The position numbers were made by a program, and so were the translations under genes. Positions 18,048-27,011 of a stretch of 64,000 bases of DNA are shown here, in pieces. The notes beneath the pieces were generated by a model. The model had not been told where the DNA came from. It did no database searches and saw nothing but the letters and a program-made list of their open reading frames with translations. The stretch spans positions 181,188 through 245,187 of the forward strand of contig NZ_JANCMW010000006.1 in NCBI RefSeq assembly GCF_029207565.1, in the 5' to 3' direction. Each line of letters opens with the position of its first letter. The stretch's first letter is position 1. This DNA comes from Marinobacter iranensis. Lineage in GTDB: Bacteria; Pseudomonadota; Gammaproteobacteria; Pseudomonadales; Oleiphilaceae.

Positions 18048-19030
18048 TCAGGCAACCGAACGTTTCAGGGGCTCTCCACACTGATCAACCCAGGACTGTC
18101 GTTCCGAAACAACTTGCCCTGCCAGTACGAAGCCCTGCAGGCACTCCGATTCATCAAGGAAAAAGGCCCGGGAGCCATGCTCATCGCGCTCAACCTGCCA
18201 GCGTCCTTCCAAACTGTTGGACGGACTTAACAGGGTCAGCGGAAGTGCCGCTGTTTTGACAATGACAGGCATCGGTGGGTACTGAACCATGGTTGGCCGC
18301 CCCAACAGAGTATCCGCCAGTGCCCGGATGCCATAGGTGATTGGCGCAATGTATGGCAACAGCCGGCCATTGATTTCAACACAATCGCCAATCGCGAATA
18401 CGTCCGGGACCGTTGTCTTCATTCCGCCATTGACCTGAATGCCCTGATTGACGTCCGCACCGATCGACTTGGCCAGTTCCGTGCGGGGGTGCGGGGGCGC
18501 AAGCCAACCGCGGAAATCACTAGATCGGTGACCAGCTCAGTACCATCACGCAGTACAACCCGATACCGATCACCTTCCTTCTCGACACGCTCGACGGTAT
18601 TGCCCTGATACCAGCTCACGCCTTGCTCCCGCAACGCCTCTTGCAACTGCACACCGACGTCATAAGGCAACAACCGGTCCATCGGGGACTCGGCCAGGCC
18701 AACAACATCCACCTGACAACCAGCGGCCGTCAAGTCATTGGCAAATTCGCAGCCGATCAGGCCATTGCCGATAATAGTGACCCTGCTGCCGCTCTGCAGA
18801 CGCTCCCGCATGTGGCGGTAGTCCTGCAGGTTGTTAACGCTCAATACGTCCTCGGCGCCACTGCCGTCGATGGGCAGGCGAATAGGCTCGGCACCCAGCG
18901 CCAGAACGAGCTTGCTGTAGGGCTGGGAGCCGGAGTCGGTTTCCAGCGTCTTTGCTTTCGGGTCGATGCTCTGTACCCGGCAGCGAGTATAGATGCGGAT
19001 ACTCAGTCTCTGCTCCAATGCCAGGGGCAC
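18048..19030 (-). pseudogene. rubredoxin reductase remnant: 5' end deleted and frameshifted
   Basis: The sequence aligns by eye to bacterial rubredoxin reductases (AlkT/RubB, about 385 residues) from about residue 75 onward: SKLVLALGAEPIRLPI, the NAD-binding IIGNGLIGCEFANDL and LVISAVGLRPRT. The N-terminal FAD-binding third is missing. At 18482-18497 the octamer TGCGGGGG is repeated twice in tandem; removing one copy restores the frame into ELAKSIGADVNQGIQV and the FAD-closing VFAIGDCVEING. So two independent lesions exist: an internal deletion joining it to the rubredoxin gene, and an 8-bp duplication. It cannot make an active flavoprotein. Confidence 0.88.
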
Positions 19031-19211
19031 TCGGCTTCTGCTCGGCTTTCAGCTCAATCATCTCGAAGTCGGCTTTGCCCACGCCACAGTCAGGGCACAG
19101 CCAGTCGTCCGGAACATCTTCCCAGCGGGTACCCGGGGGAATTCCTTCGGATGGCCAGCCCTTGGCCTCGTCGTAGATCAGACCGCAGATAGTACATAGC
19201 CACTTTTTCAT
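18834..19211 (-). CDS. rubredoxin with read-through tail
   Basis: Residues 1-54 are a complete rubredoxin: both Fe-binding pairs Cys6/Cys9 (CTICG) and Cys39/Cys42 (CPDCG), with the GWPSEGIPPGTRWEDVPDDW core typical of AlkG1-like electron carriers. The natural stop after EMIEL is lost; a deletion fuses the frame out of phase into the reductase remnant, giving about 70 junk residues to a total of 125. Good GGGAGGG site before the ATG. It lies 53 bp after the aldehyde dehydrogenase in the same direction, so it is part of the Rieske operon. The iron domain may still fold. Confidence 0.8.
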   Translation of the reverse strand: MKKWLCTICGLIYDEAKGWPSEGIPPGTRWEDVPDDWLCPDCGVGKADFEMIELKAEQKPSAPGIGAETEYPHLYSLPGTEHRPESKDAGNRLRLPALQQARSGAGCRAYSPAHRRQWRRGRIER

Positions 19212-19264
19212 GATTTGGCCCTCCCTCGGCGCCGCTATCCGGGACAGCGGCACCGTCATCGTAT

Positions 19265-20710
19265 TTATCGGGTGATGCGAATCGCGACGTTCTTGGTGCG
19301 CACGTAGTTGTAGAGTGCTTCCTGCCCTTTCTCGCGGCCATAGCCGGAGAGCCCGTTGCCACCAAACGGCGTTTCTATGCCACCGGCAAACCACTCATTG
19401 ACGAACACCTGGCCGGCATCCAGTGACTGGGAGGCACGCAGGGCCCGGCTGATGTCCTGGGTGAAGACGCCCGCGACAAGTCCATAGTCGGTGCCATTGG
19501 CCAGTTCGTAGGCTTCCTCTTCACTATCGAAAGGCGTGATGGCGATGACCGGACCGAACACTTCTTCGCCAAACAGGCGCATGTCAGGGGTGACGTCCGC
19601 GTACACCGTCGGCTGCACAAACGCGCCTGGCAGACCTTCCACGGCCCGCCCACCAAAAATGAGGCGTGCGCCATCCTCTTCCGCCTGACGGCACAGCTCA
19701 AGGACACCATCACGCTGCTGCATCGACACCAACGGCGTAATATCCGGGTTATCCTTGCCGCCGCCAATGCTCAGCCCCCGGGCCAGTTCTGCAACCCGGC
19801 CAACCACGTCATCGTAGATCTCACGCTGAACCAGCAGACGGGACATGGCCGAGCAAACCTGCCCGGAATTGAAGAAGATCCCGTTTTTTACACTGGAGAT
19901 TACCTCGTCCAAATCTGCATCGGAGAACGCGACGGCAGCGGATTTGCCACCCAGCTCCATAACGCAGGGCACGGCATTCTCGGCGGCCGCACGCATAATC
20001 GAGCGGCCAGTCGGCACAGAACCGGTGAAGACAATCTGGTTGGTCTCCTTGTGCGCCACCAAAGCCGCACCAATCTCGCGCCCGGGCCCTGCCAGGATAC
20101 TCAGCACCCCCTTGGGCAAGCCAGCACGCTCGCACGCCGTTGCCAGCAACGTGATCGCCAGCGGCGACACCTCGGGCGATTTCACAATCACCGCGTTTCC
20201 AGCAGCCAACGCCGGTGCCAGTGAACGCGCGCAGATCGAGACCGGAAAATTCCAGGGAACAATCTGTACCGAAATACCCTGCGGTTCGTAAGTCGTGAAA
20301 TCGACATAGTCTTCTCCCAGGGGGATCGACTTGCCTTCGATCTTGTCCGCCATGCCCGCGTAATACTCAAAGTAAGACGCGGATTCAGTAAACTCACCCA
20401 GCGCATCGTTGAGCGACTTCCCGTTTTCGCGAGAGGCTAGTAGAGCACCCTCATCCGCGAGCTTGCGGATCTCGCTCCCGATCCGGTAGAGCAGTTCCGC
20501 TCGCTGGGAGGGCCGTTGACGAGTCAACCGGCCTTCACGCACACACTGACGAGCGGCAGCGATAGCACACTCGACATCGCCCAGATCCGCGCTGGCAATG
20601 GTGGCAAACACGCTGTCAGAGGAGGGGTCACTCACCTCAATGCTTGTTTTGCCATCGACCCATTCGCCGCCAATAAAATTGAGCCAGTGGTTGGATTGTT
20701 TGTTAAACAT
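19265..20710 (-). CDS. NAD(P)-dependent aldehyde dehydrogenase
   Basis: 481 residues, full-length ALDH. Catalytic Cys286 (FFNSGQVCSAMSR) and Glu252 (VMELGGKS), the cofactor-binding VPWNFPVSI and FTGSVPTGR, and the closing PFGGNGLSGYGREKG are present. The nearest recognisable group is betaine-aldehyde/aminoaldehyde-like ALDH, but substrate is not certain. It starts 6 bp after the Rieske oxygenase gene, so it probably oxidises the aldehyde arising from that oxygenase's product. Confidence 0.9.
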   Translation of the reverse strand: MFNKQSNHWLNFIGGEWVDGKTSIEVSDPSSDSVFATIASADLGDVECAIAAARQCVREGRLTRQRPSQRAELLYRIGSEIRKLADEGALLASRENGKSLNDALGEFTESASYFEYYAGMADKIEGKSIPLGEDYVDFTTYEPQGISVQIVPWNFPVSICARSLAPALAAGNAVIVKSPEVSPLAITLLATACERAGLPKGVLSILAGPGREIGAALVAHKETNQIVFTGSVPTGRSIMRAAAENAVPCVMELGGKSAAVAFSDADLDEVISSVKNGIFFNSGQVCSAMSRLLVQREIYDDVVGRVAELARGLSIGGGKDNPDITPLVSMQQRDGVLELCRQAEEDGARLIFGGRAVEGLPGAFVQPTVYADVTPDMRLFGEEVFGPVIAITPFDSEEEAYELANGTDYGLVAGVFTQDISRALRASQSLDAGQVFVNEWFAGGIETPFGGNGLSGYGREKGQEALYNYVRTKNVAIRITR

Positions 20711-20716
20711 AGAGAA

Positions 20717-21901
20717 TCATCCTTCCAGTGCGCTGGCGTAGCGATTGGCTACCCAGTTGTGAAAATGGTGTGTCGGGCCGTCCAGCACCGGTGAGAACAC
20801 ACCGCCCTGGAAACCAGGTGATCGACGACCCACCTGCATTCCCTCAACGGCAAAGACATCCTCACCGAACACCACACGCCAGGCTTCGATCTGTGAATGT
20901 CGGCATGCCGCGTATTCGTCGCCACACGCCTCTTCACCCACATAGAACACACGCAGGTTTTCCAGCGTCCGGTCGTGGGATTTCGGCTCCAGAATAATGG
21001 CGAAAAAGTGGTCTGCCTGGAGGCCGAGCAGAACATTCGGATAGAGCGAAATGTACTCTGCCTGGCGCAGTCGATCCTGCGGCCAGGACGGGAAGCGTGG
21101 CAAATGGGTGCCCGCCACATCAGACAGGTTGTAGGTGTGGCTGCCCTGACCGGACATGTTGTCGCCCACCACCAGGTTGTAGTGTTGGTCCAGCGGCGAG
21201 TATGTGTTCAGGCTGGGATGGACCCACGGCAAGTGATAGGACTCGCAATAGTTTTCCACCGCCAGTTTCCAGTTGCACAGCACTTCCAGCTGCATCTGGC
21301 TGCCGGTGGGCGCAATGTGCAGGTTGTCCCAGCCGTCCTTGCCGCAAAGATCACTCCAACGCTCTTTCAACGGTTCAATATAGGTTTCAAAATCGACCGC
21401 ATCCCCGGAAAGGTTGATAAACACCATCCCTGCCCAGACGTGCGAGCGGACCTCACGCAACCCATGCTTTTCGCACACAAAACCTTCCGCTTTGTGCTTG
21501 CCGTACCCCCCAATATGCGGAGTACCTTTCAAGTTGCCATTCAGATCGTAGGTCCATGAGTGGTAAGGGCAGCGCACCATGCCTTCCACTTCGGTTTCTT
21601 TGGTCAGAAGAATCATTCCCCGGTGGCTGCAGACATTGTGGAAAACCTTGAACTCACCGTCACGGTTACGCATGATCGCCAGAGGCAAGCCCATGAACTC
21701 GTAGGGTTTGGCGAAACCATCCATCGGCAGGTCACTGGTAAATCCAAGTGCTGCCCAGCCTTTTCCCAACACCTCATCCCGCTCCAGTTCATACAGTGAG
21801 GCGTCGTCATAAACGGCGTTGGGCATACCGGACGCTTCGGCAAGCGGTTTGCGGACATTATCAAGTGCTGTTGCTGGAATCAGACGCGTTGTTGTTGTCA
21901 T
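20717..21901 (-). CDS. Rieske oxygenase alpha subunit, choline-monooxygenase-like
   Basis: 394 residues. Rieske ligands Cys91/His93 (CSHRG) and Cys111/His114 (CPYHSW), then the mononuclear iron site ENYCESYHLPWVHPS with His223 and His228. The single-subunit build and YH-PWVHP pattern resemble choline monooxygenase/GbcA/carnitine-oxygenase-like enzymes more than benzoate dioxygenase. No ferredoxin reductase of the GbcB/CntB type is nearby; the operon instead has a rubredoxin and a broken rubredoxin reductase. Start at ATG 21901 behind GAGGAG; the open frame extends further without a good start. Substrate unresolved (a quaternary amine is a reasonable guess). Confidence 0.85.
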   Translation of the reverse strand: MTTTTRLIPATALDNVRKPLAEASGMPNAVYDDASLYELERDEVLGKGWAALGFTSDLPMDGFAKPYEFMGLPLAIMRNRDGEFKVFHNVCSHRGMILLTKETEVEGMVRCPYHSWTYDLNGNLKGTPHIGGYGKHKAEGFVCEKHGLREVRSHVWAGMVFINLSGDAVDFETYIEPLKERWSDLCGKDGWDNLHIAPTGSQMQLEVLCNWKLAVENYCESYHLPWVHPSLNTYSPLDQHYNLVVGDNMSGQGSHTYNLSDVAGTHLPRFPSWPQDRLRQAEYISLYPNVLLGLQADHFFAIILEPKSHDRTLENLRVFYVGEEACGDEYAACRHSQIEAWRVVFGEDVFAVEGMQVGRRSPGFQGGVFSPVLDGPTHHFHNWVANRYASALEG

Positions 21902-22303
21902 GGCATTTCTCCTCTCTCGATCTCTGACGATCTCTCGTGACCCTGTCAGGGCTACCAGCAGCACATTGACCTGACTCAGTGACTACAGGTCGTAGCTGTA
22001 TGAGGAGCGATAGTAAGGATGGCGAACTTTTTCGGCAAACGACTTTTAAGCCGCCTGTTCATGACAAAATCTCATGACTTGAGGCACAAAAACTCGTTTG
22101 ACCCATGTCAATTAATTGATGAGGATTGCATCCACTATCCCGACCTTTGCCCAAGAAAAATAACGGACGGCGCGCGGATCGATGATTAGAATAGAGGAAA
22201 GTGACGATAGGCAGGGCAACGAGGAAGCGTCAGGGTCTAACCAGCTTTCGACGGCTACCCAGGCCCACTAATAACAAGCATCAACATTGCCAGAGAGAAA
22301 CCG
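21902..22303. promoter_or_regulatory. divergent promoter region between Rieske operon and LysR gene
   Basis: 402 bp without a gene, more AT-rich than its surroundings. It holds a direct repeat TCATGAC at 22059-22065 and 22072-22078 and a perfect 12-bp palindrome TCAATTAATTGA at 22108-22119, both possible LysR or other regulator sites. No coding sequence is seen. Confidence 0.5.
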
Positions 22304-23257
22304 GTGAAAATAAAACCCTTACCTCCTCTTAACAGCCTCGTGGCTTTCGAGTCGGCCGCGCGCAATATGAGTTTCACTCAGGCAGCCTCCGAACTGAGCG
22401 TGACCCAGGGTGCTGTAAGCCGGCAAATCCGGCACCTTGAGGAATACCTGGGCCGCGCACTCTTCGTCAGGGACAAGCGTCAGTTGGGGCTAACGCAAAC
22501 CGGTACGGATTACTACGCCAGTGTGCAACAGTCGCTGCAGGTGTTGGCCGACACGACAAGCGATATCCTGCAATGGCGGTCAAACAAGCAGATCACAGTG
22601 GCAACCTCTAACGCGATGGCCTCGCTCTGGCTGCTGCCGAGACTGCCGAAGTTCCAGGACCTGCATCCACATATCGACGTCCGAATTCTGGCAACGGATT
22701 CTCTGAAGGGTGTCCGTAGTTCAGAATACGATATTGCCCTGTTCTACTACCGGAAAGCCCCAACAGGAACCTCTGTAACCCCTCTGTTTCGTGAACGGGT
22801 CTACCCCGTTTGTAGCCCGGCCTTCCTGGAACGCCAGACTGTGGACACTCCAGAGCAGGTGCTTGGTACAACTCAACTCTGGCTGGACTCCAATGAAAAC
22901 TGGCTGACCTGGAAAGAATGGTTTCGCTCGGCCGGGCTGGAACAGATTAAGCCTCGCCGCCAGCTCAATCTGAACAACTATCCGATGCTGATACAGGCAG
23001 CGTTGAATGGTCAGGGTATCGCACTTGGCTGGCAACAACTGGTCGAACAATATCTGGACAATGGCGTGCTCGTGCGTCCCGTGCCAACGGAATTGAACAC
23101 CGAGGCGCACTTTTACATGCTTGAGCCAGAGGAGCAGGCCAGAAGAAAACCTGGTGTAGAGGAGTTTCGTGACTGGCTGCTTGAGCACGTCAGGGAAGAC
23201 CCATCCTATTCGGGTGAAACGTCTGCCACCACCAGTCTGTCTGCGCAATCGGGCTAA
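22304..23257 (+). CDS. LysR regulator, GcvA-like group
   Basis: 317 residues, GTG start after AGAGAG. The N-terminus PPLNSLVAFESAARNMSFTQAA and SVTQGAVSRQIRHLEEYLG is the GcvA/AmpR-like pattern, and the effector domain contains the group's ISPLW-like region near ATSNAMASLWLLPRL. Divergent from the Rieske-ALDH-rubredoxin operon, which it likely controls. Its TAA overlaps the TAG of the convergent next LysR gene. Confidence 0.87.
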   Translation: MKIKPLPPLNSLVAFESAARNMSFTQAASELSVTQGAVSRQIRHLEEYLGRALFVRDKRQLGLTQTGTDYYASVQQSLQVLADTTSDILQWRSNKQITVATSNAMASLWLLPRLPKFQDLHPHIDVRILATDSLKGVRSSEYDIALFYYRKAPTGTSVTPLFRERVYPVCSPAFLERQTVDTPEQVLGTTQLWLDSNENWLTWKEWFRSAGLEQIKPRRQLNLNNYPMLIQAALNGQGIALGWQQLVEQYLDNGVLVRPVPTELNTEAHFYMLEPEEQARRKPGVEEFRDWLLEHVREDPSYSGETSATTSLSAQSG

Positions 23258-24246
23258 GTATACTGACCAATTGCGAAATGTTCTTCGTTAAGCCAAGGGG
23301 CGTGAACAGCCAGATCAGGCACGATATCCTTTCGCAAAAGGGTTCGGGTGCTCTCCGCTACCTGCGAGGGGATATCGCCCATTTCCCCTTCTCTGGCCAA
23401 TAAATACAGCTCGCGTGCATGACGGCTGGCGTCGAGTTCGATAAAGCGGACACCCTCTGTTCTGTACAACACCTGGGCAAGACAAAGCCCACTCAGTATT
23501 GCCCAGCCGTGCCCGTCCTGAACAAAGCTCATCAACGTATGAGTATCATCGGTTTCATACCGCACATTGGTCTGAAGCCGCATACGCCGCATAGTCACTT
23601 CGCTCAGAGCACCTATGTGCGTGTTGCGCCCGTAACGGATCAGTGGTTCAGACTGTAAAAGACTCTCGAGCCGCCCCCGACCACCATGATTCACCTCAGT
23701 CTTCACGCCTTCCAACATTGTGGTTGGTATCGCAGCCAGCATTGGATCACGGCAAAGCTGGACTCGCTCAAGCCCCTCTACATCATGCATCGGCTCACTG
23801 GAGACCAGAATGTCGATTTCACGATCCAGGAATGCCTGCATCAACGTTGGCGTCATACCACTGCGTAGTGCCAGCCGTTCGATCCGGCTACTCAGTCTTG
23901 CAATAAGCCTGCTGCCGAATACTTCCGAGCAGGACGTCACAAGCCCCAGACGACACTGAACCAGATTCATTTCCGCAGCAGATCTCAGTTGCACGTTTAA
24001 CCGGCGCAGATCCGCAAGGATGGTGTCTGCACTGCGCTTCAGAACCTGCCCTGTTGCCGTGAGTTGTACCGGGCGCGTGCGACGGACGATCAATTCGGCG
24101 CCGACCATACCCTCAAGCTGTTTCAACGACTGGGAGATCGCTGACTGGGTGACCGACAGTCGATTGGCGGCATCCGTCAGGGACTGAGACTCGGCGATTG
24201 TTACAAACGTGCTCAGTAACTGAGTATCCAGAAGGTCCGGGTCCAT
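23254..24246 (-). CDS. LysR regulator
   Basis: 330 residues; winged helix at about 6-66 (LLSTFVTIAESQSLTDAANRL, SVTQSAISQSLKQLEG) and a full effector domain. Convergent with the preceding LysR gene with stop codons interlocked over 4 bp, and divergent from the FAD-dependent oxidase gene 171 bp away, its probable target. Two LysR genes placed tail to tail between two divergent enzyme operons suggest a combined regulatory unit. Effector unknown. Confidence 0.87.
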   Translation of the reverse strand: MDPDLLDTQLLSTFVTIAESQSLTDAANRLSVTQSAISQSLKQLEGMVGAELIVRRTRPVQLTATGQVLKRSADTILADLRRLNVQLRSAAEMNLVQCRLGLVTSCSEVFGSRLIARLSSRIERLALRSGMTPTLMQAFLDREIDILVSSEPMHDVEGLERVQLCRDPMLAAIPTTMLEGVKTEVNHGGRGRLESLLQSEPLIRYGRNTHIGALSEVTMRRMRLQTNVRYETDDTHTLMSFVQDGHGWAILSGLCLAQVLYRTEGVRFIELDASRHARELYLLAREGEMGDIPSQVAESTRTLLRKDIVPDLAVHAPWLNEEHFAIGQYT

Positions 24247-24417
24247 TGTTAAAATTCACCATTTCATAAGTTATGCTAATTATATATATCATTTTTTCTT
24301 ATTTTGACCGCCAAATGTAGATTATCTAATAGTTGAATCGAATAATCATTGTGTAACGCGAACAGGTCCGAACCATTGGACCTGGATACAGCAACACAAC
24401 AATGAGCGATACAGGCA

Positions 24418-25725
24418 ATGATTCTTCCCCAATACGATGGCCACTGCGGTTGGTACGAAGCCCTCGACAACGTTTCGGCGTTTCCCGAGCTGATAAGCAA
24501 TGTGCGAGTGGATACCGTCGTCATTGGTGGCGGTTTCGTCGGTTGCGCAGCGGTGCGTCGACTGGCTGAAAACCGCCCCGACGAACGGTTCCTTCTCATC
24601 GAAGCGCTCAAAATCGGGCAAGGCGCGTCTGGCCGCAACTCGGGTTTTGTTATTGACCAGCCCCATAAACGGGACCTGGAATCGAATGACAACGATCTGA
24701 AGCGCAAACTGGTTCGCCTGAACCGTACCGCCATCGACTATCTGAAAACCCAGATCGACCAGTACGGCATTGACTGCCAGTGGTCCCCTGCCGGTAAATA
24801 TCAGGCCGCCGTGGGCACGCGAGGAGAGAAGTTCCTCAGCCATTACGAAGAACTGCTGAAAGGCTTTGGCGAGACCTACGAGAGAATCCCGCGCGAACGG
24901 ATCAAGTCAGTCTTCGGAACAGACTTCTACAGCTCTGCGATTTTCACGCCGGGTGGTGCTCTCATGCAGCCGGCGGCGTTGATGCGCGGCCTGGCGGATA
25001 ACATGCCTGACAACGTGCAGATCGCAGAGAACACGGCGGTTACTGAAATCACCCGGACGGAATGCGGGTTTCTGTTGAAAACCGGCAAATCCAGCATCAA
25101 ATGCCGCAAACTGATACTGGGTACGAATATCTTCACCGCCGAACTCGGTTTCATGCGCGACCACATACTGCCGGTCATGACCTTCGCCAGCATGACCAAG
25201 CCCCTGACGGATGATCAGATGAAACGCTATGGCGGGCAGCTCGATTGGGGAATCACACCAGCGGACCACGCCGGCACGACGGTCCGCATGACACAGGACC
25301 GGCGAACTATTATACGTAATTCCTACCGTTACGCTCACGATTACAATACGCCTCAGGAACTTTTGCCAGGCCTTGGGCTGCGGCACAGGAAAGCGTTTGA
25401 TGCGCGCTACCCGCAACTCAAGGATGTGGAATTCGAGTACACCTGGGGCGGAGCCAGCGGCTTGTCAGGTAACTTCGAGACCTACTTTGGGCAAATAGAA
25501 CCGGGGATCTACCTGTCTTGCTGCGACCAGAGCGTCGGCGCCGCCCGGGGCACCGTATCCGGGATGATGCTGGCAGACATGGCGTGCGGAAAAAAAAGCG
25601 AACTGCTGTCCGACATGGTTGAAGTATCAGGTGCCCCTTCTCGACTCCCGCCGAAACCGTTACTGCGGGTGGGCGTGCCTTTGCGCATGGCGATGGCGCG
25701 ATTTGCCAGTCGTTCAGAAGTCTGA
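24418..25725 (+). CDS. FAD-dependent amine/amino-acid oxidase (DAO family)
   Basis: 435 residues. The dinucleotide-binding motif VVIGGGFVGCAAVRRLAE (about 33-50) and the second FAD contact QGASGRNSGFVIDQPHK place it near gamma-glutamylputrescine oxidase (PuuB) and related DAO-family enzymes; the C-terminal YTWGGASGLSGNFETYFG and GAARGTVSGMMLADMA complete the FAD site. It would oxidise a C-N bond of an amine or N-methyl amino acid. Located beside the Rieske cluster, so a link to the breakdown of N-methylated compounds is possible but inferred. Confidence 0.85.
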   Translation: MILPQYDGHCGWYEALDNVSAFPELISNVRVDTVVIGGGFVGCAAVRRLAENRPDERFLLIEALKIGQGASGRNSGFVIDQPHKRDLESNDNDLKRKLVRLNRTAIDYLKTQIDQYGIDCQWSPAGKYQAAVGTRGEKFLSHYEELLKGFGETYERIPRERIKSVFGTDFYSSAIFTPGGALMQPAALMRGLADNMPDNVQIAENTAVTEITRTECGFLLKTGKSSIKCRKLILGTNIFTAELGFMRDHILPVMTFASMTKPLTDDQMKRYGGQLDWGITPADHAGTTVRMTQDRRTIIRNSYRYAHDYNTPQELLPGLGLRHRKAFDARYPQLKDVEFEYTWGGASGLSGNFETYFGQIEPGIYLSCCDQSVGAARGTVSGMMLADMACGKKSELLSDMVEVSGAPSRLPPKPLLRVGVPLRMAMARFASRSEV

Positions 25726-25886
25726 AATCCCGATCCGAAACACAAAGGAGACCCCCTTGGCCGCAACACTGATTCGCCACAGGGTGTGAATAACTACAAA
25801 AAACGGATAGGGATGTTCATTAACCGGATATTTGACCATGCCTGAATAACCGATAGTTCAATTGCCAAACAACAAGGAGAAGGCAA

Positions 25887-26891
25887 ATGAACTATCGACA
25901 CTCACTATTGGCGCTGGCGATCGCATCCGGTCTCAGCGCTACTCCCGCCGCTCACGCCCTCGAACTCGGCGAGTTCAACGACACCAAATTCAGCATCGGT
26001 GGTTTTTTCAAGGCCGAAGCCATCTATGAAAAGGTGGACGAGGGGGATTCCCGCATTTTCGGTCGCTCAAACCAGTCCCGCGTTAACCTCAAGGCCGTTA
26101 CCCAGAAGGAAGGCCACACGATTGTTGGCTTTGTGGAAGGCGACTTTTACGGCGGTACCTACCCGGGCGAGAACAACGATCTGCGGCTTCGCCACGCATT
26201 CATCAAGGTTGACCAGACCACTGTAGGGCAAACCTGGACCGGCCAGTTCTGGGCGGTTGCCTATCACGATTACCTGGATTTCCTGGGCGGGCCACGCGGC
26301 ACCCTGGGTGGGTTCAACTTCCGCACCAACCTGATCAGCCATGAGGTGGCCGGCTTCCGCCTTACCGCCCAGGACCCGGTCAACAACGACGCGGACACCC
26401 CCGATCTCGCCGTCAACTACAACCTGAATCTCGACGGCGGTCACCGTGTTATCCTCACCGCATCCGGCCGCGAAGTTGAAAACGGTGACTTTGTGGGTGG
26501 TGGTGCCATTGGCTCAAAGTTCATGATCGGACCACACAGTTTTAACCTGAACGCCCACTACGGCGAGGGGCTTGGCGCGTTCACCGGTGTTGGCGTGAAC
26601 AACAGTTTGGCGTCGCCGGATGTTGAGAACGGCGATGCTGTTAGTCAAGTGGGTTTTGACGTCGGCTTCCGCTACGTCATCAATAACGATTGGCGGGCAA
26701 ACGTGGCCTACACAGCCGTTGAGGTGGATGACAACGCCGACACCAACTACGAAGCCCATCGCGTCAACCTGATCCACAACATTACCCGGGATCTGGAAGC
26801 CGGGATAGAATGGCGCAAATACAACCTCGCCTTCGGCCCACTGTTGCCGGAAGGCCAGCAGGTTGAGGTCATGGCCAAATACAAATTCTGA
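25887..26891 (+). CDS. DcaP-like outer-membrane porin
   Basis: 334 residues: signal peptide (about 1-24, ends AHALE), alternating beta-strand pattern, and a C-terminal Phe (MAKYKF) typical of outer-membrane barrels. The opening FNDTKFSIGGFFKAEAIYEK and the GFVEGDFYGG, LRLRHAFIKV, GQTWTGQFW strands match the DcaP family, trimeric channels for negatively charged compounds such as dicarboxylates and aromatic acids. AGGAGA site before the ATG; a strong terminator follows. Confidence 0.87.
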   Translation: MNYRHSLLALAIASGLSATPAAHALELGEFNDTKFSIGGFFKAEAIYEKVDEGDSRIFGRSNQSRVNLKAVTQKEGHTIVGFVEGDFYGGTYPGENNDLRLRHAFIKVDQTTVGQTWTGQFWAVAYHDYLDFLGGPRGTLGGFNFRTNLISHEVAGFRLTAQDPVNNDADTPDLAVNYNLNLDGGHRVILTASGREVENGDFVGGGAIGSKFMIGPHSFNLNAHYGEGLGAFTGVGVNNSLASPDVENGDAVSQVGFDVGFRYVINNDWRANVAYTAVEVDDNADTNYEAHRVNLIHNITRDLEAGIEWRKYNLAFGPLLPEGQQVEVMAKYKF

Positions 26892-26930
26892 TCCGGACCT
26901 TCAGAATTGGTATCCTTGCCAACAACCCGC

Positions 26931-26966
26931 AAAGCAGGCGCCCAACGTCTCCAGGGCGCCTGCTTT
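26931..26966 (+). terminator. strong hairpin terminator after the porin gene
   Basis: Thirteen-base perfect arms AAAGCAGGCGCCC / GGGCGCCTGCTTT with a 10-base loop, ending in TTT. It separates the porin from the IclR gene and argues for the later start (27012) of the latter. Confidence 0.85.
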
Positions 26967-27011
26967 CCGCTGGTAAACGGCAGCACCAGTCAATTGCAAA
27001 CGGTAACTTCC

